A DNA stretch of 64,000 nt from Porphyridium purpureum (taxonomy: Eukaryota; Rhodophyta; Bangiophyceae; Porphyridiales; Porphyridiaceae). A program made the translations under genes and the position numbers. The stretch spans positions 1,860,001 through 1,924,000 of the forward strand of contig VRMN01000002.1 in assembly GCA_008690995.1 (NCBI GenBank), in the 5' to 3' direction. Positions 1 to 7,514 of this stretch are shown here, piece by piece. Under the pieces are notes generated by a model that saw nothing but the letters and a program-made list of their open reading frames with translations, had not been told where the DNA came from and searched no databases. Position 1 is the stretch's first letter. Every line of letters begins with the position of its first letter.

Positions 1-8
1 AAAAGTAC

Positions 9-1712
9 ATGATTGCCGCTCCTATAATCTTTCAAAACTACACTCCGCCGCCAGAAACCGATTTTGTGTTGCAGTTTGTGAAGCTTGTGTCGGCAATGTG
101 GACCGACCGATACCGACTGCCTGGAGTGTCTGATGCAGACATGGATGCAGATGGTCACGACGATGTGTGCGGTGTTTGCAGAGAACCAGGGCAGTTATTG
201 TGCTGTGATGGATGCCCAAAGACGTCGCATCTGATGTGCGTTCAGCCGAAAATGAGCGCACTTCCAGAAGGCGACTGGTTTTGTGACACGTGTACCGCGG
301 CGGGCGTGTCTGGTACGGTCGTAAGCAAGAAGCAGCTCGCGCGACTGAATGCGGATGTGGTTCGACCGCACTTGTTCAAGAGGCTTGTGGGGCTGCATAA
401 TCAATTTGGAACCGCCGAGCAACAGGATGCGCTTGAGTTTTTACAGTTTTTCCTAGAAAAAGTTGTGCGCGCGGAATTCACTTTTCAGCAGCGAGAACAA
501 ATGGCTTGTATTGATGGGACTGAGCAGCTTTTTACCTTTGAACTCGAAGACCGGTTCCAGTGCCATCAGTCGTCGAAGGTTCGTTATCACACGAGAAAGG
601 ACAATGTGCTCAGTCTGCAAATTCCACTCGACAAGGCTGTGAACGACTTCCCTGTCGCGGCTCGCAAGAGGCCGAGAGGGTTGACAGACTCAGACGGAGC
701 TGCAGAAACCGAGGACAATGCGCGTCCTAAAGTGCCTTTTAGTGCATGTGTGGAACAGTTTGAAATGCAGGAAACCATCGCGGACTTTTACTCCTCTGCG
801 ACCAAATCGAAAGGCCTGGCAACGAAGCAGACGCGATTCAAAAGCTTTCCGCCGTACCTTCTCGTTCACTTGCGTAGGTACTATGTGGCTGAGGACTGGA
901 CAGCGAAAAAGCTGGATGTTTCTGTGGAACCACCGCGGACGATCAATCTCGAACACCTGCGCTCTGGGGGAGGTGTCCAGCCTGGTGAGGAACTGTTGCC
1001 GGAGGAGAGTGACGGTCCTGCTGGAGCATGCAAAGCTGGTGTTCCGACAGGTGCACCGTCCGCAGCTCTTGAACCAGATCCAAGTATTGTCGCTCAACTC
1101 GTGAGCATGGGATTTTCGGAAAACGGGAGCAAGCGTGCAGCGCTATCAACCAAGAATGCAGACGTCGAGACGTGCACGAACTGGGTGATTGAACACATGG
1201 ATGATCCGGACTTCAATGATCCACCAACTGTACTTACGGGATCCTCTGCTCCAGCTTCTGCGGTATCAGTGTCGGAGCAGCACCCGGCAGTATCTGCTGA
1301 ACATGTGGCCTCGCTCTCAGACATGGGCTTTACGGTAGCGCATGCCTCTGCGGCGCTGGCGCACTGCCAGAATAACCTTGAACGCGCAGCAGACTGGTTG
1401 TTCAATCACGCCGATAACTTGGACGACGCGGTGAAAGAAATCTCGTCACACGTCGAACGGCCCGAGAACGCGGGCGTGTCTGGCGCATCGTCGCACGCTG
1501 CCGGCCGCGCCGCTGTCATCGATGGTGCTGGCAAGTACGAGCTGATCGGGTTCCTGAGCCACATGGGCAGCAACACCAGCTGTGGCCACTACGTCGCTCA
1601 CCTGCGCCGTGACGGCAAGTGGGTTCTCTTCAACGATGAAAAGGTCGCCGTGTCCGAGAACACGCCGTTCGACTCGGGCTACATCTACATGTACAGACGC
1701 ACTGCCCCCTGA
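9..1712 (+). CDS. UBP14: USP5/UBP14-type ubiquitin hydrolase, 3' part, with inserted PHD finger
   Basis: Deubiquitinase of the USP family (C19) that in USP5/UBP14 disassembles free polyubiquitin. The frame is open to the left window edge, so the N-terminal part, including the catalytic Cys box, lies outside. Visible in order: end of the first USP lobe, a Cys4-His-Cys3 zinc finger (C54, C57, C66, C69, H74, C77, C92, C95 counted from the ATG at 9), the QQDALEF box (about residue 137), two UBA domains (about 355-400 and 430-470) and the catalytic His box CGHYVAHLRRDGKW (His about 527). Two UBAs embedded between QQD and His boxes are diagnostic of USP5/UBP14. The PHD-type finger between the Cys box and the QQD box is not part of the family's usual layout. 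Family assignment is firm; the role of the finger is unknown. Confidence 0.9.
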   Translation: MIAAPIIFQNYTPPPETDFVLQFVKLVSAMWTDRYRLPGVSDADMDADGHDDVCGVCREPGQLLCCDGCPKTSHLMCVQPKMSALPEGDWFCDTCTAAGVSGTVVSKKQLARLNADVVRPHLFKRLVGLHNQFGTAEQQDALEFLQFFLEKVVRAEFTFQQREQMACIDGTEQLFTFELEDRFQCHQSSKVRYHTRKDNVLSLQIPLDKAVNDFPVAARKRPRGLTDSDGAAETEDNARPKVPFSACVEQFEMQETIADFYSSATKSKGLATKQTRFKSFPPYLLVHLRRYYVAEDWTAKKLDVSVEPPRTINLEHLRSGGGVQPGEELLPEESDGPAGACKAGVPTGAPSAALEPDPSIVAQLVSMGFSENGSKRAALSTKNADVETCTNWVIEHMDDPDFNDPPTVLTGSSAPASAVSVSEQHPAVSAEHVASLSDMGFTVAHASAALAHCQNNLERAADWLFNHADNLDDAVKEISSHVERPENAGVSGASSHAAGRAAVIDGAGKYELIGFLSHMGSNTSCGHYVAHLRRDGKWVLFNDEKVAVSENTPFDSGYIYMYRRTAP

Positions 1713-2048
1713 AACCTTCCTCGCGTCTGTCGACACCGTTCCAAACCTGGTTCTCGTGAAAAGGTCAGCTGTCACTGTACCTCACCTTAATTTAGTACAG
1801 TAAATGCACTGTAAGCGCTCAAAAAACCCCAGAAAAGGCGGTTCAAAGTACGGTTTAGCTGTACATTTTCCGCAGGCACGAAAAATTTCGGCCGAGATTT
1901 TCGTGCTCGCGGGGTGGTCGAATGGCTGCGCCGGAAGCGGACGCCCAGGAGCAGCCGCGCACCTAGACACAACAGCGAGCGACTCTGTTTTGTGCGCTGT
2001 GAGGCATTCTCTCATCTTGGACTCTGGGGTTTGCGCGCGCAAACAATC
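1713..2048. other. Intergenic region, USP to hydrolase
   Basis: No gene seen. It holds a GTACAGT motif at 1795-1801 and its reverse complement ACTGTAC at 1774-1780, which recur in other promoters of the window. A class-II-tRNA-like D-arm string near 1910-1930 has no matching T-arm or acceptor partner. Confidence 0.5.
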
Positions 2049-3266
2049 ATGTCCACGCTCCCGTGTTTTATTGTCGGTGGTGCGCGGCCGTTTGCGGGTG
2101 TCCCGGCCAACGCGCTCGTCGTGAAAGAGCGCGACGTGCGATGTGTCGCTGTGCCGGCGCTCGGTCGCCGCCGCGTGGCTGTGCAGATGATGAGCGTGGC
2201 GGGAAATGATGACGATCGCGCGCAGGTCGCGTCGCCTTGGGTGAAGGAGTCTCGTCGTGTGGAGTGTGTGGACACCCAGAACCGGAAGTGGACGTTTGGG
2301 AGCGACGTGTACCGCCACGTGTCCTCGTCGGGAACACCGAGCAAGGCACCGCTGCTCTTAATTCATACCTCAACAGGCCTGGGCGTGAATCGCACTTATT
2401 GGAACCCATTCTTTCGATTTATGTGCTCCGTTTCGGCTGGATCGGATTTGTCCAATTACGACCTGCACCGATTCGACTGGATTTGTACGGGCGACTCGGA
2501 GCCGAAGCCAAGCAAGGTCTCTGCGCCATTTTCCATCGATGATTACGTGCTCCAGCTCGAGACTTATGTGCGCAAGATCCGAGACGAATCAGGGCAACGT
2601 GCAGTGTTAGTGGGACAAGGAAGCGTGGAGGCAGTGGCGCTGACGTTTGTTGCAAAGCATCCCGATCTGCTGCACAGTTTTATTATTGTACGCGGGATCA
2701 GTGAGAAATACTTGACCGCTGAGGTGCCAGAGTGGCGCAAAAAGTTGGTTTTCGGAATTTTGAATTCGCCTGCGGGCGATGCATTCTGGAAACTTGTCGC
2801 GAATCGCAGATACATCGAAGGCTTTTCGCGTAAGAATATTATTCGCGACGAGCGTGTTTTGGACGAATGGTGCGATCTCGCGCTGGAAGGAGCACAGGAT
2901 CCAAACGTGCGCTTTGGTGTGTTTTCTTTCATTTCAGGTCACTTGTTCGGTGACTTTCGCCCGCTGATGTCTCAGATTTCGATCCCGACCGTTTTCATCA
3001 CGGGGGACAAGACGACAAGCGCCAAACTTGACACGCGAATGCAGAGCGTTCGCCCTCCCATCGGTCTTCTTGCCAAGGAGTATACCTTCCGAGAAGATCG
3101 CGACAAGCGCGTTGTGTTCCACAAGCAGCACATCCCCAAGGTCCAGGTGGTTACCGTGAACGACGTGGGTACGGAAGTGTCCTTTGAGCGGCCCGACTTG
3201 CTGGTGTCCGTTTTGGACAAAGCCCTTACGTCCCTTAATGCCAATCAGCCATCCATGGCCAACTGA
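2049..3266 (+). CDS. Alpha/beta-hydrolase-fold protein, nucleophile apparently lost
   Basis: Predicted 405-aa protein. The frame is open further upstream (to 1914), but the ATG at 2049 gives a Ser/Ala/Arg/Val-rich leader of about 55 residues that resembles an organelle-targeting peptide. From about residue 100 the sequence follows the alpha/beta hydrolase fold: a strand and turn LLLIHTSTGLG, a WNPF segment, and an elbow region at residues 186-195 reading VLVGQGSVEA. Active members have G-x-S-x-G at this elbow (commonly GHSMGG); here the serine position is Gly and the last Gly is Glu. This suggests a non-catalytic or altered enzyme. Substrate unknown. The fold call is by pattern; the exact subfamily is not recognised. 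Confidence 0.7.
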   Translation: MSTLPCFIVGGARPFAGVPANALVVKERDVRCVAVPALGRRRVAVQMMSVAGNDDDRAQVASPWVKESRRVECVDTQNRKWTFGSDVYRHVSSSGTPSKAPLLLIHTSTGLGVNRTYWNPFFRFMCSVSAGSDLSNYDLHRFDWICTGDSEPKPSKVSAPFSIDDYVLQLETYVRKIRDESGQRAVLVGQGSVEAVALTFVAKHPDLLHSFIIVRGISEKYLTAEVPEWRKKLVFGILNSPAGDAFWKLVANRRYIEGFSRKNIIRDERVLDEWCDLALEGAQDPNVRFGVFSFISGHLFGDFRPLMSQISIPTVFITGDKTTSAKLDTRMQSVRPPIGLLAKEYTFREDRDKRVVFHKQHIPKVQVVTVNDVGTEVSFERPDLLVSVLDKALTSLNANQPSMAN

Positions 3267-3512
3267 CCAGCATATAAATTGCGCCTACGTCGACAAGAAA
3301 ACTGAATGAATAAAGTCGGCAACGTCCTTGGTTTGATGCATTTCAAACACCTCGTCCGCCTCAAAGAATGCATCGCAGGACCAACTCGGGCATCGGCACG
3401 CTGCTCGCCGCCCTACATTTTGAGCGTCCGACGTTGTCACGCGAGGTACACTGGGAAAGCGAAAGCAAGGAGAGGAGAAAGGCGCTTGGACTTGAAGATC
3501 GGCAGTAGCAAA

Positions 3513-3962
3513 ATGGCAGGTGACGCGCCCGTAGTCGACACGCAGGAATGGACTGGGCAATGCTACTGCGGAAAAGTGCAGTGGAAAGTGTCCGGGCCTT
3601 TGTTGTTCACGGCATACTGCCATTGCACCGCGTGTCGCGGATTTGGGGGAGCACCATACTATGAGTTTGCGGCTTTCAACTTGGACGATTACTGCGTTGT
3701 CCAAGGCACAGACCAAATTCTAAAAGTAGCCACGATCCCGGGAAGCCCGTACTTGCGCGGCAGGTGCGCGAATTGTGGATGCTCGATTGCATGCACCAAG
3801 GACTCCGAGCCCAAGTGGCTCAGCATCCCGCTAGGCACAGTCAAGGAGTACGCGGGTGTGCCGGGACGACAAATGCACTTTAACTACGCGTTCAAGCTGC
3901 CATGGGTAGATTTTGAGAACGACGGCTTGCCCAAGTTTCCGGGGATGCCTGGACAGGAGTAG
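3513..3962 (+). CDS. GFA/CENP-V-fold zinc protein
   Basis: Predicted 149-aa protein with the glutathione-dependent formaldehyde-activating enzyme (GFA)/CENP-V fold. Zinc-ligand pattern is complete: C17-x-C19 in GQCYCGKVQ, C36-x-C38-x2-C41 in AYCHCTACRG, and C85-x2-C88-x-C90 in RCANCGCS. Length is typical for the single-domain family. The ATG at 3513 sits directly before the conserved domain; upstream in-frame sequence is Arg-rich and not conserved-looking. Members often act on or bind glutathione adducts, but most eukaryotic copies are uncharacterised, so the reaction here is not inferred. It converges on the uridine kinase gene at 4091. Confidence 0.85.
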   Translation: MAGDAPVVDTQEWTGQCYCGKVQWKVSGPLLFTAYCHCTACRGFGGAPYYEFAAFNLDDYCVVQGTDQILKVATIPGSPYLRGRCANCGCSIACTKDSEPKWLSIPLGTVKEYAGVPGRQMHFNYAFKLPWVDFENDGLPKFPGMPGQE

Positions 3963-4034
3963 CTAGACACAAAGGCGTGATTGGTTAAGATGACGTCGCA
4001 GTCTTGCATGGAGCGCCATTTGCTCATCAGACAC

Positions 4035-4083
4035 CGGCGTAGATCCCATTGGTTCTTTGTTCAATCCTCTACTTGCTACGCCG
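4035..4083. repeat. 8-bp inverted repeat between convergent genes
   Basis: CGGCGTAG at 4035-4042 is perfectly complementary to CTACGCCG at 4076-4083, with a 33-nt loop. It lies just past the 3' end of the GFA-fold gene and the convergent uridine kinase gene, so it may form a 3'-end hairpin. The loop contains a GTTCAATCC string but is too short for a tRNA. Confidence 0.4.
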
Positions 4084-4090
4084 TGCTACC

Positions 4091-5389
4091 TCACGTAGTT
4101 CCGAAGTAGCGGCTGTCAAATTTACCAACACCAGGCACGACAAAGCCGTCCGGACCACATCGTGCGTCAATGTTGGAGGTGATGAATCGCACGGATGGGA
4201 AGCGACCACACAAGCTCTTGAGCGCCTCTGGACTGGCAATGAGGCCCAAGTAGATTATATTCTCTTCCCGGCACCCCTTCTCCTTGAGAAATTCAATCGC
4301 GCACGCCACCGTGCTGCCGCTGTCAAGCACAGGGTCCATCAGAAGCAGATGAAAGCTCTCGACATTTGACGGCAGAGACTCGAACACGACTCTTCTGTGG
4401 GGGTCTACCTTGGACGGGCCATGTTCAATCAATAACTTGCTGACCACTACACCCTGACACACCATGTTCAACGCGCTTTCCATGGCCTCGCCACCGCGAA
4501 TGATGCTGACGCCCAGAATGTTCTTGGCGTACTCAATGCCGTAGTACGTGTGGCCTGTGGGCGTCTGGACTGCCTTGCTTTGAAACGGAAGCAGTGACAG
4601 CGCGTATTCAACGACTAAACGGATCAAGCGGTCGGCACTGAATACAAACTCTTCGCGGGTCACGGTGCGGTCGCGAAAGCTCGTGTGGAGCCCGCGTATT
4701 TGCGAATTGTCATTCATGAGGTAGAGATTAGAAAAGAGCTTGCGCAGGTCGTGCTGTCGCATTTTCAGCTCCATGTGCTTCACAATCAAGTCGATTGCAA
4801 TCAAGTTCTCGCCCCCGCGTGGCACAATGATGTCTGCGTGTCGCTTGGTCGGTAAAATAAACTCATCGTACGCCGGTTTGACGAATTTTTCATACTGCAG
4901 AATCACCGAATCGATCGAACGCCCGCGCGAACGCACGTCCCTTTTGATTCTGCGACACAGACACACGTCCGAGTCTTCGTCCACAAAAACCTTCATGTGC
5001 ATGAGCGATCGCACCTGATTAGAGTAGAAGCTTAAAATGCCTTCCACAATGATCACATCCGCCGGTTGGATGACGTGTGAGCCGCTCTGCCTGTGCGTCG
5101 TAAAGTCGTAAACAGGTACTTGAACGTCTTGGCGCTTACGCATGTTCTGCAGCGTCTCCTGGAGCAAGTCAAAATCAAACGCGTTCGGGTGGTCAAAGTT
5201 GTATTCGAGCGGGTCTGTGCCAGGTGGCATGCCCTTGTAGAACCAGTCCAGACACACGACCACACATCGATGACTTCCGATTCCGCGGATGATCTTGTTG
5301 CACACCGTTGTCTTTCCCGATGCACTTGCCCCTGTCACTCCGATAATAAAAGGTTCGACAGAGTTGTCCTCTGCGGGTAGCTCTGCCAT
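4091..5389 (-). CDS. UKL: Uridine kinase-uracil phosphoribosyltransferase fusion
   Basis: Bifunctional pyrimidine-salvage enzyme of 432 aa. The N-terminal half is a uridine/cytidine kinase: Walker A GASASGKT at residues 20-27, then VVVCLDWFYKGM and the NFDHPNAFD signature of UCK. The C-terminal half is an uracil phosphoribosyltransferase: PTGHTYYGIEYAK, IIRGGEAME, the PRPP-binding loop LLLMDPVLDSGSTVACA, and a C-terminal RYFGT uracil-binding motif. This matches the UKL/UCKL1 family of plants and animals. The open frame runs a little further upstream only from a GTG codon; the first ATG at 5389 places the kinase domain immediately downstream. It is divergent from the reductase gene starting at 5513, leaving 123 bp between start codons. 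Confidence 0.93.
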   Translation of the reverse strand: MAELPAEDNSVEPFIIGVTGASASGKTTVCNKIIRGIGSHRCVVVCLDWFYKGMPPGTDPLEYNFDHPNAFDFDLLQETLQNMRKRQDVQVPVYDFTTHRQSGSHVIQPADVIIVEGILSFYSNQVRSLMHMKVFVDEDSDVCLCRRIKRDVRSRGRSIDSVILQYEKFVKPAYDEFILPTKRHADIIVPRGGENLIAIDLIVKHMELKMRQHDLRKLFSNLYLMNDNSQIRGLHTSFRDRTVTREEFVFSADRLIRLVVEYALSLLPFQSKAVQTPTGHTYYGIEYAKNILGVSIIRGGEAMESALNMVCQGVVVSKLLIEHGPSKVDPHRRVVFESLPSNVESFHLLLMDPVLDSGSTVACAIEFLKEKGCREENIIYLGLIASPEALKSLCGRFPSVRFITSNIDARCGPDGFVVPGVGKFDSRYFGTT

Positions 5390-5512
5390 GCTCCCAGAGT
5401 TCTCCTTCCGACCAACAATCGATGCGATTTTCTTTGCCGCTTCTGCGCGTCGACTCTCACCCGGCACCAGCCCGATTCTTTAGAAGCATCGCCCCAGCGG
5501 AGCTGAAGCGCA

Positions 5513-6544
5513 ATGTTGGCAATGTTTGTCGGTGGTTTATCGGTCGATGGGCGGCGATCATGGACAGGACGTGAGCGACCGCCGTACTCGGCATCAGCGA
5601 CTGTAAGGCCGAGGCAAAATGAAGGCCGCGTCGCAAGACTGCGCGGGAAGTGCCGGGATCTCAACATGAAGAGCAAGACAGTGGTCGTGACCGGCGCGTC
5701 CAAGGGCCTTGGCCTGGAACTGGCGCGTGAGTTTGCGAAGCAAGGCCATTCCGTGGTGATGGGATCGCGCGACGTAGGTGTGCTCGAAGCTGCCGCGAAG
5801 AGTGTGCAGAGGGACGCACGCGAGGGCGTCGCAGTTTTACCTCTGCAGCTTGATGTCCGGGAACAGGCTTCCATCGAGGCGTTCTGGGCTGAGATGAAGC
5901 AGAGCGGCGTAGGATCCGTTGATATGTGGGTAAACAATGCAGGCACAAATGCGTATAACAGAGTGGCTGTGTACGAGCAAAGCGCCGAAGATGTAGCCCT
6001 CGTCGTGGACACAAATTTAAAGGGCACTTTGCTTTGTTGCCGCCAAGCGATTTTGTGCATGCGAGAGCAGCCGTTTGGCGGCCATATTTTCAATGTCGAC
6101 GGTGCTGGCGTCTTCGGGACCCCTACAGCCGGCTACGCGGCATACGGCGCCACCAAACGTGCTCAGCCCCAGCTTATGAAGAGCCTCAATGCAGAACTGA
6201 AAGGAAGCGATATTCAGAATATAGGAGTCCATCTGATCTCACCCGGGCTCGTGCTGACAGACCTTTTATTGGCAGGAAGCACACCAGCGATCCGTTTCTT
6301 TTTCAATTTTCTTGCCGAAGAGCCGGCGACAGTTGCCACATGGCTTGTACCCCGAATGGTCGCAACAACAGGTCGCGGACAATACCACAAATATTTGAAA
6401 GTGCCATTTGCGTTCTTGAAAATTGCAACCGGATTCGTCTTTAGGCAGAATCGCTACTTTGACCGTGCCGGTGTTCGTGTTCGGCGCTCGGATAACGAGC
6501 GCTTCAGTACGTCCGGTGTTCGTCTGCCGGAAGATACGCAATGA
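5513..6544 (+). CDS. NOL: Short-chain dehydrogenase, chlorophyll b reductase (NYC1/NOL)-like
   Basis: NAD(P)-dependent reductase of the SDR family, 343 aa from the first ATG (292 aa from an internal ATG at 5666). Seen: dinucleotide motif TGASKGLG (60-67), NNAG (141-144), and the catalytic pair Y211-x3-K215 in AAYGATKRA. Instead of the usual catalytic Ser stretch it reads HIFNVDGAG, and downstream ISPGLVLTDLLLAGS followed by LAEEPATVATWLVPRM. These are the characteristic segments of the NYC1/NOL chlorophyll b reductases. The first about 50 residues are rich in Arg/Ser and could be a plastid transit peptide. Red algae are not known to make chlorophyll b, so the substrate may differ. It shares a short divergent promoter with the uridine kinase gene. 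Confidence 0.8.
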   Translation: MLAMFVGGLSVDGRRSWTGRERPPYSASATVRPRQNEGRVARLRGKCRDLNMKSKTVVVTGASKGLGLELAREFAKQGHSVVMGSRDVGVLEAAAKSVQRDAREGVAVLPLQLDVREQASIEAFWAEMKQSGVGSVDMWVNNAGTNAYNRVAVYEQSAEDVALVVDTNLKGTLLCCRQAILCMREQPFGGHIFNVDGAGVFGTPTAGYAAYGATKRAQPQLMKSLNAELKGSDIQNIGVHLISPGLVLTDLLLAGSTPAIRFFFNFLAEEPATVATWLVPRMVATTGRGQYHKYLKVPFAFLKIATGFVFRQNRYFDRAGVRVRRSDNERFSTSGVRLPEDTQ

Positions 6545-6701
6545 TGACGAAGTCGAAATAAAATAGGAGCAGCCGGGGCACGCACTTTTTCATGGAATCT
6601 TCTCGACGATCGGATGACCAGGATATGAGCCAATGAAGCGGATGCAACGAAACGATTGTTCGAGGTGATACCCCTGCGGCCCTCCGGGTAGTCCTCTGCA
6701 A

Positions 6702-7057
6702 CTACAATGTCGGTGCAGGTTGCTGCGTGGGGAGCAGACCAAAGCGCTTTTTGAGAGCGACTCGCTGTCTGCTCATCTTATCGTCTGGTGAGAAACGCGC
6801 TGTACGAAAACGCAAAGGAGGAACACAAGAGCCGACAATAGAACAGGAGTCAAAATAGCGAAAGGAGAAACATCCGCACATGCATCCGTCAGAAACCTGC
6901 CCCTTAAAACGTTCAACGCTGTGCACCGCTCGAATCATGCACCAAACACAGTTCGTGTAACACGCAACATACCTGGATGCGCACTCAGCGTCGGCCTGCC
7001 ATCCGGCTCGATCTTCTTCAGGGTGTAGTTCCCCGCAGAGTCTTTCATCAGATACAT
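6702..7057 (-). CDS. NOP10: NOP10, H/ACA snoRNP protein (two exons)
   Basis: Small H/ACA ribonucleoprotein subunit that, with dyskerin, GAR1 and NHP2, guides pseudouridylation and rRNA processing in the nucleolus. Exon 1 is 7057-6973 (minus strand) and encodes [16 protein letters not shown] followed by [10 protein letters not shown]. Exon 2 is 6799-6702 and encodes [20 protein letters not shown] ending QQPAPTL. The split codon gives the Ala of the conserved [12 protein letters not shown] motif. The 173-bp intron (6972-6800) starts GTATGT and ends TACAG. Total 60 aa, close to the usual 64. Both halves match the family along their whole length, so the gene model is strong. It is easily missed because neither exon is a long reading frame. 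Confidence 0.93.
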
Positions 7058-7514
7058 GACGGCGAGTCGTTGCCTCCTACCCACCGACACACCCCGCAAA
7101 GTCCCGCGCGAATTGTGGAAAAGCCCTTCGGGACGCTCCTACTCCTGCTCCTGCACCCGCTCCACACGCACGTACTTATCTTCCAGGGCGCTGATACTTC
7201 TTGCTCGCAACCGATCCACGCCTCCCTTAGCTCCTCCCCTTGCCGACTTGCTTCGCGCCGCGTGAACATCACACGCCGGCGCATTTTTTCTTTGCGGAAG
7301 ACAATAACTTTCTCAGCCTTTTCCTTTCTCTGTTTCGCGCGTGCCTGTTTTCGAGGGGCTTTTACGGTTTTCATTCTGGGTTCGAGTTTCAGACGTGTTC
7401 GTGTCCAACACGAACACGATGAAGGCGGAGGAGCGGCAGCGGGGGGGAACATGGTGTGGCGGTGAAGAGGGTAAGGAGGAGATAGGGACGTTTGGGGGGT
7501 TGGGGGGAGGGGAG
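7058..7514. other. Divergent promoter region NOP10 / TM9SF
   Basis: No independent gene supported. Pyrimidine-rich upstream of the membrane-protein start. The open minus-strand frame across 7048-7686 is low-complexity and lies opposite the TM9SF 5' end. Confidence 0.45.

Noticed and set aside
1905-1935. Class-II-tRNA-like D-arm string (GGTGGTCGAATGGCTGCG)
   Set aside because: No matching acceptor partner or T-arm found upstream or downstream, so neither a normal nor a permuted tRNA can be built.
5390-5467. Upstream extension of the uridine kinase fusion
   Set aside because: Opens only with GTG and has no conserved residues; ATG 5389 is used.
7370-7395. T-arm-like hairpin CTGGG-TTCGAGT-TTCAG
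   Set aside because: Needs two G-T pairs at the loop end and no D-arm or anticodon arm fits nearby; lies in the 5' region of the TM9SF gene.
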